The position numbers were made by a program, and so were the translations under genes. Positions 32,500-38,779 of a stretch of DNA of 38,779 nucleotides are shown here, in pieces. The number at the start of each line of letters is the position of its first letter. Position 1 is the first letter of the stretch. The DNA is from Pseudomonas fluorescens (GTDB lineage: Bacteria > Pseudomonadota > Gammaproteobacteria > Pseudomonadales > Pseudomonadaceae). The notes beneath the pieces are model-generated. The model searched no databases, was not told the origin of the DNA, and was given only the letters and a program-made list of their open reading frames with translations. The stretch covers positions 1-38,779 of the forward strand of contig NZ_LACC01000037.1 in the NCBI RefSeq assembly GCF_000967965.1, read 5' to 3'.

Positions 32500-32570
32500 G
32501 CGCACGTCTCCGACCTGTGTGAGGCAGCAACGGTAACATTGCATCGAGTAGTTTGCTTTATGTGTGTGCG

Positions 32571-32588
32571 AATTTTGTATACAAAATT
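32571..32588. promoter_or_regulatory. 18-base palindromic operator, GntR/FCD type
   Basis: AATTTTGTATACAAAATT is a perfect 18-base palindrome. Its centre TTGTATACAA matches the operator form known for several GntR regulators of the FCD class. It lies upstream of the membrane-protein gene. No GntR gene is in the window. Confidence 0.65.
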
Positions 32589-32619
32589 AAGGCCCTTTGG
32601 AATTTGTGCCAAAGGCCTT
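32589..32619. other. Hairpin beside the GntR-type palindrome
   Basis: AAGGCCCTTTGG (32589-32600) pairs with CCAAAGGCCTT (32609-32619) with one bulged C. On the minus strand it would be transcribed just ahead of the palindrome and could be a leader structure or secondary terminator; the T-run is weak. Confidence 0.5.
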
Positions 32620-32692
32620 TGCGCATACGTTTTTTGGGCAGCCTGCGATGAACGATAACGCGGTCCACCTGAAAAAACGCAGGCAAAAAAGA

Positions 32693-32726
32693 ACCCGGTG
32701 CGACTTACATCGCACCGGGTGTTTTT
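32693..32726. terminator. Terminator downstream of atoB
   Basis: ACCCGGTGCGA (32693-32703) pairs perfectly with TCGCACCGGGT (32710-32720) around a 6-base loop. T-rich runs flank it on both strands (TTTTT at 32722-32726, and an A-run at 32685-32690 that is a T-run on the minus strand). It should end the dhcA-dhcB-atoB transcript. Confidence 0.9.
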
Positions 32727-32781
32727 CCAGACGGTCACGGATCTTCGTGGGTCCCCGCGCCGTCTGTTGAACGCTGTTGGC

Positions 32782-33963
32782 TTACGCCCGTTCGAGCGCC
32801 AGTGCCACGCCCTGACCACCACCGATACACAGGGTGGCGAGGCCTTTCTTGGCGTCACGCTTGAGCATTTCATGCAGTAGGGTCACCAGCACGCGGCAAC
32901 CCGAGGCACCGATCGGGTGACCCAGGGCGATGGCGCCGCCGTTGACGTTGACCTTGTTCAAGTCCCATTCCAGGTCCTTGGCCACGGCCAGCGATTGCGC
33001 GGCGAAGGCTTCGTTGGCTTCAACCAGCTCAAGCTGGTCGATGTTCCAGCCGGCCTTGTCCAGGCAGCGGCGGGTGGCCGACACCGGGCCGATGCCCATG
33101 ATCGCCGGATCGACGCCTGCGTTGGCGTAGGCAGCGATTTTTGCAAGCACCGGCAGGCCGAGGGCCTTGGCCTTTTCGGCGCTCATCAGGATCACGGCCG
33201 CGGCGCCGTCGTTCAGCGACGAAGCGTTGCCGGCGGTCACCGAGCCGTCCTTCTTGAAGGCGGCTTTGAGTTTGCCCAGGGATTCGGCGGTGGTGCCGGC
33301 CCGTGGTTGCTCGTCGGTGGCGAAGGACAGCGGATCGCCCTTGCGCTGCGGGATCAGGATCGGGGTGATTTCATCGACGAAGCGCCCGGCTTCGATGGCG
33401 GCCACGGCTTTCTGCTGCGAGGCGGCGGCGAACGCGTCCTGCTGCTCGCGAGTCAGGCTGTATTTCTCGACCAGATTCTCGGCAGTGATGCCCATGTGGT
33501 AATCGTTGAACGCATCCCACAGGCCATCGCTGATCATGGTGTCGACGATTTGCCCGTTGCCCATGCGCAGGCCGGTGCGGGCACCGGGCATGACGTAGTT
33601 GGACAGGCTCATGTTTTCCTGGCCACCGGCGATGATCACTTCGGCATCGCCGCAGCGGATCGCCTGGGCGCCCAGGTGAAGGGCTTTAAGGCCCGAGCCG
33701 CAGACCTTGTTCAGGGTCATGGCCGGTACGGCGAAGGGCAGGCCGGCCTTGATCGCGGCCTGGCGCGCAGGGTTTTGGCCGGCGCCGGCGGTCAGCACCT
33801 GGCCTATGATCACTTCATCGACTTGCGCAGGGTCCAGGCCGGTTTGCGCCAGTAGCTGGCGGATCACCGCAGCGCCCAGGTCAACCGCGGAGACATTGGC
33901 CAGGGATCCCTGGAAGCTGCCGATCGCGGTGCGCGTGGCGGCAACAATGACGACTTCTTGCAT
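32782..33963 (-). CDS. atoB: Acetyl-CoA C-acetyltransferase (thiolase)
   Basis: Predicted 393-residue thiolase that splits acetoacetyl-CoA with CoA into two acetyl-CoA (or runs in reverse). The ATG at 33963 follows GAGGAA. All catalytic residues are visible: Cys88 in NKVCGSGLKAL, His349 in ALGHPIGASG and Cys379 in CIGGGQG. NEAFAAQ near 317 is also present. It begins 11 bases after the CoA-transferase B subunit, so the three genes form one operon that activates and then cleaves acetoacetate. The layout (LysR, transferase A, transferase B, thiolase) resembles P. aeruginosa dhcR-dhcA-dhcB-atoB. Confidence 0.93.
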   Translation of the reverse strand: MQEVVIVAATRTAIGSFQGSLANVSAVDLGAAVIRQLLAQTGLDPAQVDEVIIGQVLTAGAGQNPARQAAIKAGLPFAVPAMTLNKVCGSGLKALHLGAQAIRCGDAEVIIAGGQENMSLSNYVMPGARTGLRMGNGQIVDTMISDGLWDAFNDYHMGITAENLVEKYSLTREQQDAFAAASQQKAVAAIEAGRFVDEITPILIPQRKGDPLSFATDEQPRAGTTAESLGKLKAAFKKDGSVTAGNASSLNDGAAAVILMSAEKAKALGLPVLAKIAAYANAGVDPAIMGIGPVSATRRCLDKAGWNIDQLELVEANEAFAAQSLAVAKDLEWDLNKVNVNGGAIALGHPIGASGCRVLVTLLHEMLKRDAKKGLATLCIGGGQGVALALERA

Positions 33964-33974
33964 GGAATGATTCC

Positions 33975-34640
33975 TCACTGGGCAGCGAACTGCATTTCCG
34001 GCACGTGGTCCGGCACGATCAGTTTACCGGCAGTCTTGGCGACGATCTCTTCGACGCTGACGCCCGGTGCGCGCTCTTTCAGAATGAACGCGCCGTTTTC
34101 AATTTCCAGGTAGGCCAGGTCGGTCAGTACGCGCTTGATGCAACCGGCGCCGGTCAGCGGCAGGCTGCATTGGGACAACAGCTTGGACTCACCGTCCTTG
34201 GACGCGTGGGTCATGATGACGATGATGTTGTCGGCGCCGGCAACCAGGTCCATCGCGCCGCCCATGCCCTTGACCAGTTTGCCGGGGATCATCCACGAGG
34301 CAATGTTGCCTTGCACGTCCACTTCAAAGGCGCCCAGCACGGTCAGGTCGACATGACCACCGCGGATCATCGCGAAGGACTCGGCGGAGGAGAAAATCGA
34401 CGCGCCGGTACGTGCGGTCACGGTTTGCTTGCCGGCGTTGATCATGTCGGCATCGATGGTTTCTTCGGTAGGAAAAGGACCCATGCCCAGCAGGCCGTTT
34501 TCCGACTGCAGCATGACTTCCATGCCTTCGGGGATGTAGTTGGCGACCAGGGTCGGAATGCCGATGCCCAGGTTCACGTAGAAGCCGTCCTGCATTTCGC
34601 GGGCGACGCGTTGAGCCATTTGTTCGCGGGAAAGTGCCAT
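33975..34640 (-). CDS. dhcB: 3-oxoacid CoA-transferase subunit B, DhcB-like
   Basis: Predicted 221-residue beta subunit. It starts MALSREQMAQRVAREMQDG and has FYVNLGIGIPTLV, the catalytic Glu47 in SENGLLGMG, and GGHVDLTVLGAFEVD and GGAMDLVAGA, which are standard for CoA-transferase family I B chains. It moves CoA from a donor such as succinyl-CoA to a 3-oxoacid. In P. aeruginosa the DhcAB pair acts on 3-dehydrocarnitine; the near-identical family also includes acetoacetate transferases (AtoA/ScoB), so the substrate here is by gene-order analogy. The A subunit gene ends 36 bases upstream. Confidence 0.88.
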   Translation of the reverse strand: MALSREQMAQRVAREMQDGFYVNLGIGIPTLVANYIPEGMEVMLQSENGLLGMGPFPTEETIDADMINAGKQTVTARTGASIFSSAESFAMIRGGHVDLTVLGAFEVDVQGNIASWMIPGKLVKGMGGAMDLVAGADNIIVIMTHASKDGESKLLSQCSLPLTGAGCIKRVLTDLAYLEIENGAFILKERAPGVSVEEIVAKTAGKLIVPDHVPEMQFAAQ

Positions 34641-34676
34641 TGTTGTTATTCCTTCATTCGGTCCGGGGGCAGGGGA

Positions 34677-35375
34677 TCACTTACGCACGGTGCGCTGTTC
34701 GATGCGCTTCTCGAACGTGCCGCAGATGATCCGGTCGACGTAGATGCCAGGGGTGTGGATCTGCGCCGGGTCCAGCTCGCCGGGTTCGACGATTTCTTCG
34801 ACTTCGACCACGGTGATCTTGCCGGCGGTGGCCGCCAGCGGGTTGAAGTTCTGCGCGGTGTGGCGATAGATCACGTTACCGAAGTGGTCGGCTTTCCAGC
34901 CTTTGACGATGGCGAAGTCGCCGGTGATGGACTCTTCCATCAGGTACTTGCGGCCATGGAATTCGCGGACTTCCTTGCCTTCGGCGACAGGCGTGCCAAC
35001 GCCGGTGGCGGTGAAGAAGGCCGGGATGCCGGCGCCGCCTGCGCGCATTTTTTCGGCGAGGGTGCCTTGCGGGGTCAGGGTGACTTCGATTTCACCCTTG
35101 AGCAGTTGCTCTTCGAACAGCTTGTTTTCGCCGACGTAGGACGCCACCACTTTGCTGATCTGGCGGTCGGTCAGCAGTACGCCGAGGCCGAAACCGTCGA
35201 CGCCGCAGTTGTTGGAGACGACGGTGAGGTCGCGAGTACCTTTGCGCTTGATCTCGTTGATCAGGTTCTCCGGGATCCCGCACAGACCAAAGCCGCCGGC
35301 GATCACGGTCATGCCGTCTTCAAGACCTGCCAGAGCTTCCTCGTAGGAACTCACGCGCTTGTCGAAACCTGCCAT
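34677..35375 (-). CDS. dhcA: 3-oxoacid CoA-transferase subunit A, DhcA-like
   Basis: Predicted 232-residue alpha subunit. The ATG at 35375 follows AGAGG. It contains VIAGGFGLCGIPENLI (residues 24-39), VSNNCGVDGFGLG, GTLAEKMRAGGAGIPAFFTATGVGT and YRHTAQNFNP, the typical CoA-transferase A-chain blocks. It pairs with dhcB to form the active heteromer. As first gene of the operon it faces a LysR regulator across a 174-base promoter region with inverted repeats. Alternative names are atoD or scoA if acetoacetate is the substrate. Confidence 0.88.
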   Translation of the reverse strand: MAGFDKRVSSYEEALAGLEDGMTVIAGGFGLCGIPENLINEIKRKGTRDLTVVSNNCGVDGFGLGVLLTDRQISKVVASYVGENKLFEEQLLKGEIEVTLTPQGTLAEKMRAGGAGIPAFFTATGVGTPVAEGKEVREFHGRKYLMEESITGDFAIVKGWKADHFGNVIYRHTAQNFNPLAATAGKITVVEVEEIVEPGELDPAQIHTPGIYVDRIICGTFEKRIEQRTVRK

Positions 35376-35549
35376 ATGCACCTCTTTTATTCTTTGTGGG
35401 CGGCTGGCTAGCCGAATGGGAAGGAGTGTCTCGCTGCAAGATTCATTTGTTAAGTTGTTTTTTAGATCTGATTGATTGATAAAGCTCATTAAACGCTGCT
35501 TTAATCTTGCAGCTTGAAGCTTGTAGCTTACAACTGGAGCGAAGCGACT
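35376..35549. promoter_or_regulatory. Divergent dhcA/LysR promoter region with inverted repeats
   Basis: ATTAAA (35488-35493), six bases, TTTAAT (35500-35505) forms a LysR-type box that fits the T-N11-A rule. A second pair, GCTGCAAGATT (35433-35443) and AATCTTGCAGC (35503-35513), is an 11-base perfect inverted repeat with 59 bases between arms and shares its right arm with the LysR-like box. These are likely regulator sites, with looping possible. Confidence 0.6.
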
Positions 35550-36452
35550 ATGACCGTCAAGCAGATCCGCGCCTTTCTGGCGGTGGCCCAGAGCCTGAGC
35601 TTTGCCGTGGCCTGCGAGCGCCTGCACCTGTCGCAATCGGCCCTTAGCCTGACCATCAAGGCGCTGGAGGAGGGCCTGGGCGGGCGCTTGTTCACCCGCA
35701 CCACGCGCAACGTGGCGCTCACCGCCGAAGGCGAATCCCTGGTGCCGCTGGCGCGCCGGTTGATCGCCGACTGGGACAATGCCGAGGATGAGTTGCGCCA
35801 GCGCTTCACCCTGCAGCGCGGCCGCGTGACCCTGGCGGCGATGCCGTCGTTCGCCGGCAACCTGCTGCCGCCGATCCTCAAGACCTTCCGCGCCCGTTAT
35901 CCGAATGTCAACGTGACGGTCAATGACGTGATCAACGAACAAGTGCTGGAAATGGTCCGGGACCGCCAGGTGGAACTGGGGGTGGCGTTCGAGCCGACCC
36001 AGAGTTCGTCGCTGCAATTCACGCCGTTGTACATCGACCGCTTCGTCGCGGTGGTTCCCCTGGATTCGGCGCTGGCCGAACTCGATGACATCGACTGGCA
36101 GACCCTGCTCAAGGAGCCGTTCATTACCCTGCAGCGTCCGTCGACGGTGCGGGTGATGCTGGAAGAACACTTGCAGGCCCGGGGCATGAAGCTGCCGGTG
36201 GAGTTTGAAAGCCATCAACTGGCGACGGTCGGGCGCATGGTCGCCAGTGGCCTGGGCGTGAGCGCAGTGCCGGCTTTGTGTGCCGGGCAGATGCGTGAAC
36301 TGGGGGCGCGTTGCATTACCTTGCGCGACCCGGTGGTGGAGCGGGCTCTTGGGGTGCTGACGTTGCCGGGGGGAGAACTGTCGGCGGCGGCGCAGGCGTT
36401 GTTTGATGTGCTCAAAGAGGAAAACCTTGGGCAGCGAGTTGCCATGAGTTGA
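35550..36452 (+). CDS. dhcR: LysR-family regulator, DhcR-like
   Basis: Predicted 300-residue regulator of normal LysR length. The ATG at 35550 gives the conserved start TVKQIRAFLAVAQSLSFAVACERLHLSQSALSLTIKALEE (HTH, residues 2-41), followed by RTTRNVALTAEG. The effector domain spans about 90-295. GGAG lies 11 bases upstream, which is somewhat far. It is divergent from the CoA-transferase operon, which LysR regulators typically control. By layout it matches P. aeruginosa DhcR, an activator responding to a carnitine breakdown product; that ligand assignment is by analogy only. Confidence 0.85.
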   Translation: MTVKQIRAFLAVAQSLSFAVACERLHLSQSALSLTIKALEEGLGGRLFTRTTRNVALTAEGESLVPLARRLIADWDNAEDELRQRFTLQRGRVTLAAMPSFAGNLLPPILKTFRARYPNVNVTVNDVINEQVLEMVRDRQVELGVAFEPTQSSSLQFTPLYIDRFVAVVPLDSALAELDDIDWQTLLKEPFITLQRPSTVRVMLEEHLQARGMKLPVEFESHQLATVGRMVASGLGVSAVPALCAGQMRELGARCITLRDPVVERALGVLTLPGGELSAAAQALFDVLKEENLGQRVAMS

Positions 36453-36462
36453 TCACGATCCC

Positions 36463-36554
36463 CTGTAGGAGCGAGCCTGCTCGCGATGACGGTGTGTCAG
36501 TCGACAGAGATGTTGTATGTGCTGGCCCCATCGCGAGCAGGCTCACTCCTACAG
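36463..36554. repeat. Inverted REP pair
   Basis: The arm CTGTAGGAGCGAGCCTGCTC at 36463 and its inverse ending at 36554 match over 26 bases with one mismatch. The doublet sits between the convergent LysR and sirtuin genes. Confidence 0.85.
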
Positions 36555-36567
36555 AGATTGGGTTTTG

Positions 36568-37410
36568 TCAGTGGTTAAGGCGTTGGGCCAATAACGGAAG
36601 AAGCTGCTCACACGACCCCTCGATCTTCAAATCCAGCATCTCATCGGCCCGGGTCTTGCCCAGGTTGATCGCAATCAACGGCTTGCCCTGATCCACCACC
36701 GCCCGACACAAGCGAAACGCCGAATAGGCCATCAACGACGAGCCAATCACCAACAGCCCGGCAGCCTGTTCGACGGCGGCCATCGCCTTGGCCGCCGTGG
36801 CCTGTGCGACGTTCTCGCCAAAAAACACCACGTCTGGCTTCATCCGTTCCCCGGCGCAATGCGGGCAGTGCGGGACCTGGAAGCGTGCCTCGAAGGCCGG
36901 GTCGAGCAAGGTGTCGCCGTCCGGCGCCTGCACCGCATCGACGCCGGCCAGGTACGGGTTCTGTGTTTCCATCAGGCGCTGGATCGAATCGCGCTCACTA
37001 CGCTGGCCACAATCCAGGCACAGCACCCGGTGCAGACTGCCGTGGAGTTCGATCACGTCACGGCTGCCGGCCTGGTCGTGCAGGGTGTCGACGTTCTGGG
37101 TGATCAACCCGCTGATCTGTCGCGTGCCTTGCAAACGGGCCAGGGTGGCGTGGGCCACGTTCGGTTGTGCCAGTCGCACCCGTGGCCAGCCGAGCATCGC
37201 CCGCGCCCAATAGCGCCGCCGGGACTCCGGCGCCGAAAGAAATTCCTGGTACATCATCGGCTGCCGGCCACGCCGCACGCCCTGGTTGTCGCGATAATCC
37301 GGGATGCCCGAGGGCGTGCTGATACCGGCACCGGTCAGCACGGCAAACGGCTGATCCGTCATGAGCTGATGGAGGCGATCGAGTTGGTCACGGGTCTGGC
37401 GGTCGAGCAT
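36568..37410 (-). CDS. Sir2-type NAD-dependent protein deacylase
   Basis: Predicted 280-residue sirtuin. Motifs are GAGIST (27-32) and GIPDYRD (35-41) for NAD binding, TQNVDTLH (104-111), the catalytic His123 in ELHGSLH, and a four-Cys zinc site (CLDC 131-134, CPHC 182-185). VVFFGEN and IGSSLMAY follow. It removes acetyl or other acyl groups from lysines using NAD. It stands between two REP doublets and is not evidently in an operon. No fused macrodomain or CobB-specific extension is seen. Confidence 0.93.
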   Translation of the reverse strand: MLDRQTRDQLDRLHQLMTDQPFAVLTGAGISTPSGIPDYRDNQGVRRGRQPMMYQEFLSAPESRRRYWARAMLGWPRVRLAQPNVAHATLARLQGTRQISGLITQNVDTLHDQAGSRDVIELHGSLHRVLCLDCGQRSERDSIQRLMETQNPYLAGVDAVQAPDGDTLLDPAFEARFQVPHCPHCAGERMKPDVVFFGENVAQATAAKAMAAVEQAAGLLVIGSSLMAYSAFRLCRAVVDQGKPLIAINLGKTRADEMLDLKIEGSCEQLLPLLAQRLNH

Positions 37411-37420
37411 ACCGGGAAAC

Positions 37421-37519
37421 CTGTAGGAGCGAGCTTGCTCGCGATGGAGTGTCAGTCGACATCAATATAGCTGACACACCATCGTCGGAACGCCGCCCGG
37501 AGCAAGCTCGCGCCTACAG
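37421..37519. repeat. Inverted REP pair between sirtuin and methyltransferase genes
   Basis: CTGTAGGAGCGAGCTTGCTC at 37421 is inversely matched by the arm ending in GCCTACAG at 37519, and GTGTCAGTCGACATC with GCTGACACAC form an inner stem. It lies in the short spacer downstream of the methyltransferase stop. Confidence 0.85.
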
Positions 37520-37534
37520 AGATGGCGGCGGGGA

Positions 37535-38584
37535 TTATTTACGCGCCTCCAGGATCAGGTTGAACGGTGTTTCCGTGGCCCGGCGGAAACGGGTGAATCC
37601 GGCCTCGCTGAACACTTTGCGCAACCGCGTTTCACCGGCCTGAGCTCCGAGGCCGAGGCCGACTTCCTGGGACAACGAGTTGGGCGTGCAGATGAAGGTC
37701 GACGCCGCGTAGAACAGGCGTCCGACCGGGTTGACGTTGTCGTCGAGCAAATCGTTGGCGTAGGGCTCGACCAGCAGCACCGTGCCATCGTCCTTCAGCG
37801 ACTCATAGGCATGCTTGGCCGCGCCCACCGGGTCGCCCATGTCGTGCAGGCAGTCGAAGTAGCAGATCAGGTCATAGTCGCTGCCGGGGTAACTTTTTGC
37901 GGTGCCCTGGAAGAACTTGGCCCGGCTGGACACACCCCCTTCTTCGGCCCGTTGGGTGGCAACGGTAACGGACGGCGCGTGGTAGTCGAAACCGACGAAG
38001 CGCGAATCCGGAAACGCCTGGGCCATGATCACTGTCGAGGCGCCGTGCCCGCAGCCGATGTCCGCCACTTTGGCCCCGGCCTCCAGTTTGGCCATCACGC
38101 CGTCGAGTGCCGGCAACCATTCGGCGACCAAATGGGCCTTGTAGCCGGGGCGGAAGAAGCGTTCGGTCCCGCTGAACATGCACGGATGGTGATCGCCCCA
38201 GGGCAGGGCGCCGTTGCCGCGCATGGCGTTGACCAGTTTGTCCTTGTCATGGAAAAACGACGCGACCACGCCGATTCCGCCCGCCACATAAACCGGTGAG
38301 TCTTCGTTTGCCAAAGCCATGGCTTGCTCTTCGGGCAGACGGAACTGGCCGTCGCGGTGTTCCATGTAGCCGGAGGCGGCATGGGCGCTGAGCCATTCGC
38401 GCAGCAGGCGGGTGTTGCAGCCGGTTTTGGCGGCGAGTGCTTCCGGGGTCATCGGCTGACTGTCGGCCATCGCCCGGTACAGACCGAGCTCTTCGCCGAG
38501 GATGACGTTGGCGAGCATCGCCGCGCCGCCCATGTCATTCACCAGTTTGCCCATGAAATCGTTGAGTCTGGCCTCGTCCATCAT
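37535..38584 (-). CDS. SAM-dependent methyltransferase with N-terminal winged helix
   Basis: Predicted 349-residue enzyme. The ATG at 38584 follows AAGGAG by five bases; the next codon is also ATG. Residues 1-100 include a winged-helix-like segment (TPEALAAKTGCNTRLLREWLSAHAASGYMEHRDG), as in O-methyltransferase-type proteins. The Rossmann domain has motif I VADIGCGHG (173-181), acidic FVGFDYH and CYFDCLHDMGDP. The substrate cannot be inferred; no biosynthetic cluster is adjacent within the window. Its REP-filled 3' side separates it from the sirtuin gene. Confidence 0.87.
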   Translation of the reverse strand: MMDEARLNDFMGKLVNDMGGAAMLANVILGEELGLYRAMADSQPMTPEALAAKTGCNTRLLREWLSAHAASGYMEHRDGQFRLPEEQAMALANEDSPVYVAGGIGVVASFFHDKDKLVNAMRGNGALPWGDHHPCMFSGTERFFRPGYKAHLVAEWLPALDGVMAKLEAGAKVADIGCGHGASTVIMAQAFPDSRFVGFDYHAPSVTVATQRAEEGGVSSRAKFFQGTAKSYPGSDYDLICYFDCLHDMGDPVGAAKHAYESLKDDGTVLLVEPYANDLLDDNVNPVGRLFYAASTFICTPNSLSQEVGLGLGAQAGETRLRKVFSEAGFTRFRRATETPFNLILEARK

Positions 38585-38779
38585 GTGTGCTCCTTCAGCA
38601 GGATCACGGTCCAGGGGCATTGTTTGGCGAGGCGTTCGCCGCTGGGCGGTGGTCGTGGGAATGTACAGGGCACCAAGCGGGCCCTGTGTGCAGTAAGTTT
38701 AGTCCGAGCCTTGTACCGCGCGGTCTGACGCGACGAAAGCAACGTTTTTCCTGCCGCTACGCCTCCCTGTGGGAGCGAG
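38585..38779. other. Right-edge spacer with hairpin and start of a REP
   Basis: It contains a 7-base inverted repeat (ACAGGGC 38664-38670 with GCCCTGT 38680-38686). At the very edge, CTGTGGGAGCGAG (38767-38779) is the opening arm of another REP cut by the window end. No gene is recognised. Confidence 0.55.

Noticed and set aside
34005..35411. Long plus-strand frame opposite dhcA/dhcB
   Set aside because: Both minus-strand CoA-transferase subunits have full family motifs and ribosome sites; the antisense frame has none.
3417..37519. CRISPR array from the many repeats
   Set aside because: The repeats are scattered, palindromic and mostly paired head to head, with no regular spacers and no cas genes. 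They are REP elements.

Overview
The window looks like chromosomal DNA of a fluorescent Pseudomonas (P. fluorescens group). The evidence is the high-GC coding sequence, dense Pseudomonas-type REP palindromes between genes (the GGGAGCGAGCTTGCTCGCG type), the AruF/AruG arginine succinyltransferase pair, an AotJ-like binding protein, CobF, an HglS-type 2-oxoadipate enzyme, and a DhcR-DhcAB-AtoB-like carnitine/ketone-body locus. I see no rRNA, tRNA, CRISPR array, prophage or transposase gene. Species-level assignment is not possible from this sequence alone.

Layout. (1) 0.2-6.3 kb: four co-oriented exported proteins (DUF1302 outer-membrane barrel, DUF1329, and two tandem DUF1254/DUF1214 paralogues), a probable envelope or lipid-related operon of unknown function with a REP pair inside it. 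(2) 6.3-6.8 kb: a gene-free stretch of REPs plus a GC-rich block that looks like a dispersed repeat. (3) 6.8-13.1 kb: an SdsA-type alkyl sulfatase, divergent from a three-gene AttEFGH/LolCDE-like ABC system (ATPase, double-FtsX permease, CrtC/AttH lipoprotein). (4) 13.3-15.6 kb: a two-repeat periplasmic protein, a 360-base AT-rich hairpin-filled spacer, and hglS of D-lysine catabolism. (5) 15.8-18.3 kb: a Baeyer-Villiger monooxygenase and an alpha/beta hydrolase in one operon, a plausible ketone to ester to acid plus alcohol route. (6) 18.5-24.6 kb: a MASE2-GGDEF diguanylate cyclase, an oxaloacetate decarboxylase, a stand-alone aruFG pair, and a histidine-phosphatase-like protein translationally coupled to cobF.

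(7) 24.6-26.9 kb: an FtrA-type GATase1/AraC regulator divergent from a rhodanese, then a class I glutamine amidotransferase. (8) 27.3-30.7 kb: an AotJ-like arginine/ornithine binding protein behind a tandem ArgR-like operator, an intrinsic terminator, an AotO-like deacylase, then an esterase and a small exported protein that converge with a 3-base gap. No permease or ATPase genes accompany AotJ here. (9) 30.9-32.5 kb: a glutathione transferase and a polytopic membrane protein with a GntR-type 18-base palindrome upstream. (10) 32.8-36.5 kb: atoB-dhcB-dhcA divergent from a LysR regulator. (11) 36.6-38.6 kb: a sirtuin and a SAM methyltransferase.

Most of the window is ordinary accessory metabolism. 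The parts I consider most worth a second look are the structured AT-rich spacer at 13.85-14.17 kb, the 89-base palindromic element at 15.7 kb, the ArgR operator in front of the permease-less AotJ/AotO pair together with the orphan aruFG, the four-gene envelope operon, the BVMO-hydrolase operon, and the degenerate phosphatase coupled to cobF. None is proven to be a new system by sequence reading alone.
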